The translations under genes and the position numbers were made by a program. A stretch of 9,707 nucleotides of DNA from positions 1 through 9,707 of the forward strand of contig JAGHCS010000256.1 in NCBI GenBank assembly GCA_021160355.1, written 5' to 3'. Below, one piece after another: positions 1 through 6,243 of this stretch (positions are counted from its first letter, which is position 1; the number at the start of each line of letters is the position of its first letter). Under the pieces are notes generated by a model. The model was not told where the DNA came from and did not search any database. It saw only the letters and a list, made by a program, of their open reading frames with translations. The stretch is from Candidatus Cloacimonadota bacterium (GTDB taxonomy: Bacteria; Cloacimonadota; Cloacimonadia; JGIOTU-2).

Positions 1-30
1 AACAATAGAAGTTGTGACAATTATAAAAAC

Positions 31-57
31 TTTACAAAAAATCCCATACAGTATAAA
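31..57 (+). promoter_or_regulatory. possible promoter of the phasin-ubiB pair
   Basis: TTTACA (31-36) and TATAAA (52-57) resemble sigma70 -35 and -10 boxes, but the 15-base spacer is short and the region is very AT-rich, so chance matches are easy. It sits about 35 bases before the first gene. The start of the transcription unit could also lie left of the window. Confidence 0.25.
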
Positions 58-92
58 AAATAATAAGTATCAAACTAAACAGGAGGACAAAA

Positions 93-401
93 ATGTTTGA
101 TCTATTAAAAAACACAATTCTAACCGGAATTGGCATTGCTTCGATGACCAAAGACAAAATCGAAAAATTAGGAAAAAAAATCTCAGAAGAAAGTAAACTT
201 TCCGCTGAAGAAGGAAAAAAATTCGTTAATGACCTGCTTAAACAATCTGAAAAAGCAAGAGAGAATTTGGAAGCACAAGTTCAGAAGCTTGTGAAAAACG
301 CTTTGGGAAAATTGGATATTCCAACCCACGAAGATTTGAATAGATTGGAAAAACGGATCAAAAAGCTGGAAAATTCAAGAGCTGAAAAAAACAAAAAATG
401 A
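93..401 (+). CDS. phasin-like small coiled-coil protein
   Basis: A 102-residue charged, mostly helical protein resembling the phasin / PHA granule-associated (PhaI/PhaF-type) family. The N-terminus (MFDLLKNTILTGIGIASMTK) is a short hydrophobic/amphipathic stretch of the kind that docks on granule or membrane surfaces. It is followed by a family-like middle (SAEEGKKFVNDLL, about residues 37-49), a conserved-looking IPTHEDLNRLEKRI segment (about 76-89) that starts a predicted coiled coil, and a Lys-rich tail. The start is well supported by AGGAGG at 81-86, six bases before ATG. The stop overlaps the start of the UbiB-like kinase as ATGA, so the two are translated together. Family members occur in bacteria that do not make polyhydroxyalkanoate, and no PHA synthase is visible here. 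A role as a partner or membrane adaptor of the kinase is inference. Confidence 0.75.
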   Translation: MFDLLKNTILTGIGIASMTKDKIEKLGKKISEESKLSAEEGKKFVNDLLKQSEKARENLEAQVQKLVKNALGKLDIPTHEDLNRLEKRIKKLENSRAEKNKK

Positions 402-2089
402 TGCGAAAAATCGGATTGATCGGACGTACCTATCGTCATATAAACCGTTATCGAGAAATCATAACAATTCTTTTTAAACACGGGTTTGGTGATTTGGTCA
501 CAAGTTCTCAAATTGAAAAATACCTTGATTTCGGCAAGAAGTTCATCCCCAGAAAAAAAGTTACAAAAACAACTTCTTTATCGCGTTGGGAACGAATTAG
601 GATGGTTCTTGAGGAACTTGGTCCGACCTTTATCAAATTCGGTCAAATTATGAGTAATCGTCCTGATATTTTACCGGAACCTTTGTTGATAGAACTTGAA
701 AAACTTCAGGATTCAGTTCCTCCAATGCCGAATGAAGAAGCAGAAAAAATGATCGAGCAGGAGCTAGGGAAACCAATTTCAGAGCTTTTCAAAAATATTG
801 ATACAAATCCGATTGCTTCTGCTTCCATAGCTCAAGTTTATCAAGCTGAATTATTCAGTGGAGAAAAAGTTGCGATTAAAGTGCAACGCACCGGAATTCA
901 AAAAATTATCGAAACAGACCTGGAAATAATGTTTCACCTTTCCCTTTTAATGGAAAAACACATCGCTGAAATGCAAATATTGAATCCGGTCGAAATGGTG
1001 AGAGAATTTGAGCGCTCTATCCATAAAGAAATTGATTTCAATATTGAAGCTTCGCACATCGAGCGGTTCGCAAGGAATTTTCAAACTGATTTATCGATTT
1101 ATATCCCTGAAGTTTATAAAGATTATTCCACGAAAAAAATCCTGACAATGGAATTTATCGACGGCATCAAAGTATCAAACCTGAAATCTTTGAGAGAAGC
1201 GGATAGTGATCCTTTACTCGTTGCAAGCCGAGGTTGTAATCTTATCTTGAAGCAAATTTTTGAACACGGTTTTTTCCACGCTGACCCGCATCCCGGTAAT
1301 ATCCTGATCCTGAAAGATAATATTATATGCTTCCTTGATTTCGGGATGATGGGAACCTTGCTGCCGAAACACCAGGATTATCTGGGAAATATTATCGTAG
1401 GAGTAGTGAGCAAGGATTCCAAAAAAATAACCGAAACGCTTCTCCGGCTCACAGGAACTTATAATATTGAAAATCGTGACCAATTGGAATACCGGGTTTC
1501 CGAACTGGTTAATCAGTATGCTTATATTCCATTGAAAGAGATAAAAATCGGTGAGTTATTAAACAAACTTTTCAGAATGCTGATTGATTTCAAATTGAGA
1601 TTACCTTCAGATTTTTATTTACTATCAAAAGCATTGATAACCATCGAAGGAGTTGGAACAAAATTGGATCCTGATTTCGATATGGTTTCTCACATCGAAC
1701 CTTTTGCAAAAAATTTACTTAAAAAACGCATGGATCCCGTTAAACTGGCAAAAGATCTATATTCATCCATAGCAGAATTTCGTCTTTTAATCAAAGATTT
1801 GCCTTTTGAGATCAGGGAAATTATCCGGCAGATCAAAACAGGTAAACTGAAGGTTGAATTCGAGCACAAGGGCTTAGAACCAATGCTCATCAAACACGAT
1901 CAGATCAGCAACCGAATTGCTTTTGCCATTGTTCTGGCGGCACTCATTATCGGTTCATCTTTAATCGTTCTCTCTAAAATTCCACCTTTGTGGAATGAAG
2001 TTCCGATAATCGGAATCGTAGGATTTGTTGGAGCGGGAATCATGGGATTCTGGCTCCTCATTTCAATTTTACGTCATGGAAGGATGTAA
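398..2089 (+). CDS. ubiB: UbiB/AarF/ABC1-family atypical kinase, membrane anchored
   Basis: A 563-residue full-length member of the ABC1/ADCK/UbiB family, ATP-binding proteins known for supporting ubiquinone biosynthesis and lipid/quinone handling at membranes. Visible family marks are the KxGQ motif (K80-F-G-Q83) with the SNRPDILP segment, an Ala/Ser-rich nucleotide loop ASASIAQVY (140-148), the VAIK lysine K161, the EIDFNIEA helix (211-218), the catalytic HADPHPGN (294-301) and the metal-binding DFG (D314-G316). Two C-terminal hydrophobic helices (about 506-525 and 536-557) match the family's membrane anchor. ATG at 398 overlaps the upstream stop as ATGA; a second ATG follows directly at 401. 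No quinone genes are nearby, so the substrate is unknown. The coupling to a phasin-like protein points to a lipid-surface or membrane role (inference). Confidence 0.9.
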   Translation: MMRKIGLIGRTYRHINRYREIITILFKHGFGDLVTSSQIEKYLDFGKKFIPRKKVTKTTSLSRWERIRMVLEELGPTFIKFGQIMSNRPDILPEPLLIELEKLQDSVPPMPNEEAEKMIEQELGKPISELFKNIDTNPIASASIAQVYQAELFSGEKVAIKVQRTGIQKIIETDLEIMFHLSLLMEKHIAEMQILNPVEMVREFERSIHKEIDFNIEASHIERFARNFQTDLSIYIPEVYKDYSTKKILTMEFIDGIKVSNLKSLREADSDPLLVASRGCNLILKQIFEHGFFHADPHPGNILILKDNIICFLDFGMMGTLLPKHQDYLGNIIVGVVSKDSKKITETLLRLTGTYNIENRDQLEYRVSELVNQYAYIPLKEIKIGELLNKLFRMLIDFKLRLPSDFYLLSKALITIEGVGTKLDPDFDMVSHIEPFAKNLLKKRMDPVKLAKDLYSSIAEFRLLIKDLPFEIREIIRQIKTGKLKVEFEHKGLEPMLIKHDQISNRIAFAIVLAALIIGSSLIVLSKIPPLWNEVPIIGIVGFVGAGIMGFWLLISILRHGRM

Positions 2090-2101
2090 ATGGAATAATT
2101 A

Positions 2102-2176
2102 GGTTCTTTTGAGTTTTAAGTGGATTGACATAGTAAATCTGAATATTCAATTTCCTACTCAATTCTCAAAAGAGCC
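2102..2176. repeat. imperfect inverted repeat, 23-base arms
   Basis: Arms at 2102-2124 and 2154-2176, with 29 bases between. The outer 12 bases pair except for one G-T (GGTTCTTTTGAG against CTCAAAAGAGCC), and pairing continues more weakly inward; about 17 of 23 positions are complementary. As RNA it would be a stem-loop 12 bases after the ubiB stop and could block 3' decay or act as a weak terminator, but no T-run follows. A decayed small mobile element is the alternative; no flanking target duplication is evident. Confidence 0.5.
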
Positions 2177-2282
2177 ATTTATTAAAATGTTTCATTAAGT
2201 TACCTCAGCATCCGCCAAATAACAGGGATACCCTCATAATTTAGAAACACATTTCCTATTTTTGCATATTCAAGATAAATTC

Positions 2283-2309
2283 CCGTTTTATTTGACAAGT
2301 GCAAAACGG
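2283..2309. repeat. short perfect dyad around the -35 box
   Basis: CCGTTTT (2283-2289) and AAAACGG (2303-2309) are perfect inverted repeats separated by 13 bases that contain TTGACA. The position over a -35 box is what a repressor or activator operator would occupy. Seven bases in AT-rich DNA can arise by chance, so this is a candidate only. Confidence 0.35.
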
Positions 2310-2319
2310 ATTGTAGCTT
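2292..2319 (+). promoter_or_regulatory. probable promoter of the riboswitch-btuF-btuC unit
   Basis: TTGACA (2292-2297) is a perfect -35 box. Sixteen bases later TAGCTT (2314-2319) is a weak -10 box. A start near 2326 would place the whole riboswitch, including the 5' arm of P1 at 2335, in the transcript. The more TATA-like bases at 2335-2345 belong to P1 itself and would start transcription too late to make the aptamer. Confidence 0.45.
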
Positions 2320-2334
2320 CTCAACCATAGTGTG

Positions 2335-2520
2335 TAATATATAAGGTGCTTGTGTGCATGCCTATGGCATAATACCAAGAGGGAATTCCGTGAAAATCGG
2401 AAGCGGTCCCCGCCACTGTAATCAGCATCTTTTGTAAGGAGACGTCACTGATCCCGATCTGTCGGGAATGGGAAGGCATCCTTGTTCCGCTGTAAGCCAG
2501 GAAACCTGCCTTATATATTA
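2335..2520 (+). promoter_or_regulatory. cobalamin riboswitch aptamer (class I type)
   Basis: A complete B12 aptamer. The closing P1 stem is a perfect 12-bp match between 2335-2346 (TAATATATAAGG) and 2509-2520 (CCTTATATATTA). Inside are a P2-like hairpin ATGCC-TAT-GGCAT (2358-2370), the conserved GGGAA (2381-2385), the stem TTCCG/CGGAA (2386-2390 with 2398-2402), the GCGGTCCCCGCCACTGTAA core (2403-2421), CACTG near 2446-2450, a variable-arm hairpin TCCCGA-TCTG-TCGGGA (2452-2467), TGGGAAGGC (2469-2477) and the B12 box AGCCAGGAAACCTGCC (2495-2510), which fits the family consensus at nearly every base. The large peripheral arm between the two CACTG motifs and the B12 box favours class I (adenosylcobalamin type). 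It precedes btuF-btuC and should switch them off when cobalamin is plentiful. Confidence 0.95.
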
Positions 2521-2523
2521 GAC

Positions 2524-2582
2524 AATTATTTTTCGGCGGAAAAAATAATTCTCATACATTGAGAACCCATTTTCCACCGAGA
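2524..2582 (+). promoter_or_regulatory. riboswitch expression platform: P13-like hairpin versus antiterminator
   Basis: Two mutually exclusive folds are visible. Fold A is a perfect 10-bp hairpin, 2524-2533 with 2541-2550, exposing the loop CGGCGGA (2534-2540). Its GGCGG can pair with CCGCC (2410-2414) in the aptamer's L5 region, as in the L5-L13 kissing loop of class I riboswitches. Fold B pairs TCGGCGGAAAA (2533-2543) with TTTTCCACCGA (2570-2580), with one C-A mismatch. It opens fold A and takes the bases that form the terminator loop. Fold A would favour termination (ligand bound) and fold B antitermination (ligand free); the direction is inferred from the family mechanism. Confidence 0.65.
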
Positions 2583-2595
2583 TTGGGTTTTTTTT
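2564..2595 (+). terminator. intrinsic terminator of the cobalamin riboswitch
   Basis: AACCCA (2564-2569) pairs with TGGGTT (2584-2589) around a 14-base loop, and T's run from 2588 to 2595. The T-run ends exactly at the btuF ATG (2596), so a terminated transcript stops at the start codon. The GGG at 2585-2587 is the only Shine-Dalgarno-like run before btuF and lies in the 3' arm, so the hairpin would also hide the ribosome site. Confidence 0.75.
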
Positions 2596-3420
2596 ATGAA
2601 ACAAAGTTTCTTTCTGTTTGTGCTGATCTTAATCATCAGCTGCAATTCTGCAATGGAAAAGGCAGATGCTCCTCTTCCACAAATCGTGGTGCTTTCTCCT
2701 GAACTTGCAGAGATCGTCTGTGCGCTCGGTGCTGAAGACCATATTGTCGGCATAACTCAGGAATGTGATTACCCGAAAATCCTACAACAAAAAGTTATTG
2801 TCGGCAGTTTCAGTGCACCAAATATAGAAAAGATCATTTCCCTCGATCCTGACGCAGTCTTTCTCTCCGGCATGGAACAGGAAATTTTCAGACACAAATT
2901 GCAAGATTTAAATATTACTGTTCGCCAATTCTATCCAGCATCAATCAACGGACTCTATGAAACAATATCCGAGATAGGAAAGTATCTTAATAAAGAAGAT
3001 ACTGCGGACTCTCTTATACAATCCATGAATGCATCTATCGGAGCAATTATAAAACCTGAAGAATGTCCGACAATTTATATTGAGATCTACAACAAACCTT
3101 TAATGACCTCCTCTTCGGATTCCTTTGTAGGCGATGTCATTATCAAAGCAGGACTGAAGAATATATTTCCTGTCCTACCTCGCGAATACTGTGCTGTTTC
3201 ATCAGAAAAAGTCGTCGAGCTCAATCCTGATATCATTCTTATCACCTATCCCAATGTGAATAAAGAGGACATCAAAGATAGGTTGGGATGGGATATAATT
3301 TCTGCAATTAAAAACGATATGGTTTTCACTACCGAAAATATTGATCCGGATATTATTCTGAGGGCTGGACCGAGGATCGTTCAGGGAATAAAAGCATTGT
3401 CACAGCTTGGCACTCAATAA
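2596..3420 (+). CDS. btuF: cobalamin-binding lipoprotein, BtuF-like ABC solute-binding protein
   Basis: A 274-residue type III periplasmic binding protein of the BtuF/FecB-like fold, the substrate-capture part of a vitamin B12 ABC importer. Residues 1-15 are a lipoprotein signal ending in IIS-C16, so the mature protein should be lipid-anchored. The N-lobe starts with VVLSPELAEIVCALGAEDHIVGITQECDYP (split over 31-60), a typical BtuF opening. The VGSFSAPNIEKIISLDPD segment (69-86) is typical of the family, a long helix bridges the lobes around 117-150, and the C-lobe ends in AGPRIVQGIKALSQL (257-271). The start is fixed by the signal peptide although no good Shine-Dalgarno is present. The fold alone could serve haem or siderophores; the riboswitch directly upstream makes cobalamin the best call. 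The stop is one base before the permease ATG. Confidence 0.88.
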   Translation: MKQSFFLFVLILIISCNSAMEKADAPLPQIVVLSPELAEIVCALGAEDHIVGITQECDYPKILQQKVIVGSFSAPNIEKIISLDPDAVFLSGMEQEIFRHKLQDLNITVRQFYPASINGLYETISEIGKYLNKEDTADSLIQSMNASIGAIIKPEECPTIYIEIYNKPLMTSSSDSFVGDVIIKAGLKNIFPVLPREYCAVSSEKVVELNPDIILITYPNVNKEDIKDRLGWDIISAIKNDMVFTTENIDPDIILRAGPRIVQGIKALSQLGTQ

Positions 3421-3421
3421 A

Positions 3422-4369
3422 ATGTATAAGAAACTCTACCTCCTTTTCGGTTTCATTGCACTGCTAGTCGCAATATTTGTTTCCCTGCAGTTTGGCGGAA
3501 GTTCTGTTAATCTTTTCTCACTTTCGGAAACTGGTAAGAATATTTTATTCAACATAAGAATCCCCCGCATTTTGCTGGGAATCTCTGCCGGTCTTGTGCT
3601 TGCATCAAGCGGCGGGGTACTCCAGGGCATGCTGCATAATCCACTTGCAGAACCTTATCTTCTGGGAATCTCTTCCGGTGCTGCATTAGGAAGCATTATC
3701 GGCCTTCTTCTCAAGAAGATATATTTGATGCCTTTATTGGGATTCCTCGGTGCGCTTATTACAATGATTCTCGTTTGGAAAATCGCACAAAAAAATCGTT
3801 ATATCGATAAAACCAGACTCATCCTTGCGGGTGTCGTGGTGAACATGTTCTTCTCAGCTATCATAGCTTTCCTGATGAGTATTTTTCGCAAAGACCTTGC
3901 TCAAATATTTTCAATTCTTATGGGTAATCTTGGATTTATTTTTTCTCAATCCACCTCTTTTTTACTTTGGATGATCGCTGGCTTCTCTATTGTCGGTGTG
4001 ATAATCCTTTGTTTTTTTTCGGTAAAATTGAACATCCTCTCCACAGGAGAGTATTCTGCAGAAACGCTCGGAGTGAATGTTTACAAAACGCAAAAATTTC
4101 TTTTCATTCTGACTTCATTTCTCGTTGGTATTATTGTGTCTTTTGTCGGCATTATCGGATTTGTAGGACTTATTATTCCCCATATAGCCCGGCTCCTCAT
4201 TGGATCGGATAACCGTTACATGCTCCCTCTCTCTGCGCTCCTCGGAGCAAGCTTTCTGGTAATCTGCGATACCATTGCGCGTTCTGTAATGGTTATCGAA
4301 ATTCCTGTCGGTGTTGTGACTGCACTATTTGGTGCGCCATTTTTTGTGTATTTACTAAAACGAAAATAA
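3422..4369 (+). CDS. btuC: vitamin B12 ABC importer permease, BtuC-like (FecCD family)
   Basis: A 315-residue, very hydrophobic FecCD/BtuC-family permease, expected to have about ten membrane helices and to form a homodimer with two ATPase subunits. Family marks: IRIPRILLGISAGLVLASSG (45-64), NPLAEPYLLGISSGAALG (73-90), and the coupling region GFVGLIIPHIARLLIGSDNR (246-265), which contacts the ATPase. The length is normal and no frame break is seen. I take ATG 3422, one base after the btuF stop. An upstream in-frame TTG at 3407 would add five residues and overlap btuF, but has no better ribosome site. Cotranscription with btuF puts it under riboswitch control. Its ATPase partner is not adjacent but about 2.35 kb away, beyond an opposite-strand operon. 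Confidence 0.9.
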   Translation: MYKKLYLLFGFIALLVAIFVSLQFGGSSVNLFSLSETGKNILFNIRIPRILLGISAGLVLASSGGVLQGMLHNPLAEPYLLGISSGAALGSIIGLLLKKIYLMPLLGFLGALITMILVWKIAQKNRYIDKTRLILAGVVVNMFFSAIIAFLMSIFRKDLAQIFSILMGNLGFIFSQSTSFLLWMIAGFSIVGVIILCFFSVKLNILSTGEYSAETLGVNVYKTQKFLFILTSFLVGIIVSFVGIIGFVGLIIPHIARLLIGSDNRYMLPLSALLGASFLVICDTIARSVMVIEIPVGVVTALFGAPFFVYLLKRK

Positions 4370-4408
4370 ATCGTTCTTTATAAAATTATAGAGTGTAGAT
4401 GAGCACAA

Positions 4409-4431
4409 GGTTTCGCTAAACCAGCGAAATC
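4409..4431. terminator. stem-loop at the meeting point of convergent genes
   Basis: GGTTTCGC (4409-4416) pairs with GCGAAATC (4424-4431), an 8-bp stem with one G-T and a 7-base loop. It lies between the btuC stop (4367-4369) and the last codons of the opposite-strand scaffold gene, and could serve both strands. No T-run follows in either direction, so it is a weak terminator candidate or an mRNA-end stabiliser. Confidence 0.35.
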
Positions 4432-5051
4432 TTAACTGACGCTACATCCGGAAATTTCTCCATACGTTCATTGATCTCATTTTTTAGATCTTCAATAAAT
4501 GGATCATCTTTTGAAACAGCGAGTTCAATCAACACATTCTTCTTCTCGTCGATACCGATATATTTAAGCAATTTCAAACTCACGATATCAACTCCCACCT
4601 TCCCGTAGATCACTTTTTGAAGCTCTTTTACGAGATTTTTCTTGGTGATATTTTGCTCGATCTGTGTCCCAAGATGTTTATGTTCCCAGTCTTTAATTGC
4701 TGAGCGCAATGCGTCCACTGCAAGTACGGAGCAGTGCATTTTCACTGGCGGAAGTCCGCCGAGTTCGTCTGCTGCTTGTTTCCAGCTGATTGCTTTTGCC
4801 TTTTCCAGTGTTTTGCCAAGAGCAAGATCGGTAATGATCGAAGCTGTCGCAATATTGGATGCACAACCGTACGATTGAAATTTAATATCCTCTATGACTT
4901 GTGTTTCGGGATTTACTTTGAGATAGACAGTAAGCTGATCTCCGCATGCGGGACTTCCTTCTGTTGCAGATGCATCCGCTTTATCTATGGTTCCGACATT
5001 ATGCGGATTTTTAAAATGCTCGATCACCAATTCCGAATATTTGATAGCCAT
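4416..5051 (-). CDS. IscU/NifU-type Fe-S scaffold fused to a DUF59/MIP18-like domain
   Basis: A 211-residue two-domain protein. Residues 1-125 are an IscU/NifU-N scaffold on which [2Fe-2S] clusters are built. It has the three cluster cysteines C36 (GSPACGD), C63 (YGCASN) and C107 (LPPVKMHCSVLA), with the usual Asp38 after the first Cys. Residues about 138-211 look like a DUF59/MIP18 (PaaD/SufT-type) domain: VGVDIVSLKLLKYIGID, then a strand, a helix (PFIEDLKNEINERMEKF) and VASVKISL. The usual Cys-Pro of that domain is replaced by Asp-Pro (D183-P184). This is not the CxxC NifU C-terminal domain, since the C-terminal part has no Cys. The gene overlaps the desulfurase stop by one base (TAATG), with AAGGAG at 5062-5057. 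It is the last gene of the rrf2 operon. Confidence 0.82.
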   Translation of the reverse strand: MAIKYSELVIEHFKNPHNVGTIDKADASATEGSPACGDQLTVYLKVNPETQVIEDIKFQSYGCASNIATASIITDLALGKTLEKAKAISWKQAADELGGLPPVKMHCSVLAVDALRSAIKDWEHKHLGTQIEQNITKKNLVKELQKVIYGKVGVDIVSLKLLKYIGIDEKKNVLIELAVSKDDPFIEDLKNEINERMEKFPDVASVKISLV

Positions 5052-6232
5052 TATTGCTCCTTCTTACCAAGTGGACTTCGTCGTCTAAGTTCTTTTGCTG
5101 TTTTTTCCAGTGCATCGACTGTTTTGAGAATATCTTCCGTTGTGACAAATCTGTCCAGTGTAAAACGTACCGAACCGTGTGATTCCTCGTGAGTACGTCC
5201 TGTATTCATCAGAATATAGTTTGGCTGAAGGTTCTGGGATGAGCATGCAGAGCCGGTTTCGACATGGATATTATCAAAGTCGAGCATCATCATTATTGCT
5301 TCGCCTTCTATGAAGCGGAATGTCACATTCAGATGTGCAGGACTTCGCTCTCCAATCGGTGGTCCATTCAGAATAGTATCAGGAATTCGTTTTATGATTT
5401 CATCATAGAGCAATGTTTGAAGATCCCTGTATCGCTCGATCTGTTTATCAAAATCAGAAAATGCCATTTCGACAGCTTTTGCAGTACCCACAATTCCAGG
5501 TACATTTATCGCTCCGGGTTTCAATTTATACAATCTTACTATTCCAAACTGTGTTGGTGCGATCTTTGTCCCATTTTTGACATAGAGAATGCCCATACCT
5601 TTTGGGCCGTTGAATTTATGCACAGAAATAGAGAGTGAATCAATTCCGGATTCCTCAACATTGATGGGGATCTTCGTATATGATTCGCAGGAATCCATAA
5701 AGAGATATATTTTATGATCAGCTTGATCGAGTATATCACGGATTGCGTTTGAGTCTTGAATTGTCCCGAGAATATGATTAATATGCGTGAACGCAGCAAG
5801 AATCGTGTCCGGTCTTATGGCTGCTTTAAGTTCTTCCAGGTTAAGATATCCATCCCTATTCGCAGAGATATATGTTCCTTCAAATCCCTGTTTCTCTAAT
5901 CCCTGAAAGACTGCCAAAACCGACGGGTGCGAAATAGTCGAGCAGATAAAATGCCTGCCTTTTTCTTTGTTTGCCTGAAGGATTCCCTGTATTGCAATGT
6001 TATTTGCATCAGTACCACCAGAAGTAAAAGTGATCTCTTCTGGCTTTGCATTGAGTGACTTGGCGACTATTTCCTGTGCGTTCTCGATCACTTCTGCGAT
6101 CTCAGTCCCAATACTGGTAAATGAGCCAGGATACCAGTATTTGTCTGTGAGATAAGGCATCATGGCATCAAGCACTTCCGGGGCAAGCCGAGATGTTTTG
6201 CAGCTGTCGAGATATACTTCCTTACTGCTCAT
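5051..6232 (-). CDS. divergent IscS/NifS-like cysteine desulfurase
   Basis: A 393-residue class V aminotransferase-fold PLP enzyme. It should take sulfur from cysteine as an enzyme persulfide and pass it to the adjacent scaffold. Present are the GGTDANN phosphate-binding loop (72-78), H102 of SHPSVL, D180 for the PLP ring nitrogen, S203/H205 and the Schiff-base lysine K206 in SVHKFNGPKG, the mobile active Cys C330 in TGSACSS, and R356 in SVRF for the substrate carboxylate. Several normally conserved places differ: LDSCKTS replaces LDNNATT, INHILG (151-156) replaces the usual NNETG region, E183 replaces the PLP-contacting Gln, and LYKLKPGAINVPG replaces the GGQE..RSGTENVPG strand. GGAG at 6242-6239 precedes ATG 6232, 11 bases after the rrf2 stop. 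It is probably an active but distinct subgroup; activity is inferred. Confidence 0.83.
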   Translation of the reverse strand: MSSKEVYLDSCKTSRLAPEVLDAMMPYLTDKYWYPGSFTSIGTEIAEVIENAQEIVAKSLNAKPEEITFTSGGTDANNIAIQGILQANKEKGRHFICSTISHPSVLAVFQGLEKQGFEGTYISANRDGYLNLEELKAAIRPDTILAAFTHINHILGTIQDSNAIRDILDQADHKIYLFMDSCESYTKIPINVEESGIDSLSISVHKFNGPKGMGILYVKNGTKIAPTQFGIVRLYKLKPGAINVPGIVGTAKAVEMAFSDFDKQIERYRDLQTLLYDEIIKRIPDTILNGPPIGERSPAHLNVTFRFIEGEAIMMMLDFDNIHVETGSACSSQNLQPNYILMNTGRTHEESHGSVRFTLDRFVTTEDILKTVDALEKTAKELRRRSPLGKKEQ

Positions 6233-6243
6233 CGAACACTCCG

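Larger units (their letters stand above)
2090..2334. other. non-coding stretch after ubiB, upstream of the riboswitch
   Basis: I see no convincing gene on either strand here. The region holds an imperfect long inverted repeat just after the kinase gene (2102-2176), then about 105 bases of featureless AT-rich DNA, then a short perfect dyad around a TTGACA box (2283-2309). No clear T-rich terminator follows ubiB. Confidence 0.6.

Noticed and set aside
2335..2345. TAATAT / TATAAG as a -10 promoter box before btuF
   Set aside because: These bases form the 5' arm of the perfect P1 stem of the riboswitch. Transcription starting after them would produce an incomplete aptamer.
2526..2753. Minus-strand frame across the riboswitch terminator and btuF start
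   Set aside because: It overlaps structured leader RNA and the btuF signal peptide and has no ribosome site or homology-like features.
3407..3421. TTG at 3407 as the btuC start
   Set aside because: It adds only five residues inside btuF, has no ribosome site, and an ATG with better spacing lies at 3422.
3967..4212. 81-codon frame inside btuC on the + strand
   Set aside because: An out-of-frame shadow of a membrane protein gene; its Cys/Arg-rich translation has no family resemblance.
4409..4431. Strong bidirectional terminator between btuC and the scaffold gene
   Set aside because: The stem is real but no T-run follows on either strand, so it is kept only as a weak stem-loop candidate.
4642..5192. 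Open frames on the + strand opposite the scaffold and desulfurase genes
   Set aside because: They are antisense shadows. The - strand frames carry clear IscU and NifS motifs, and the + strand translations show no family features.
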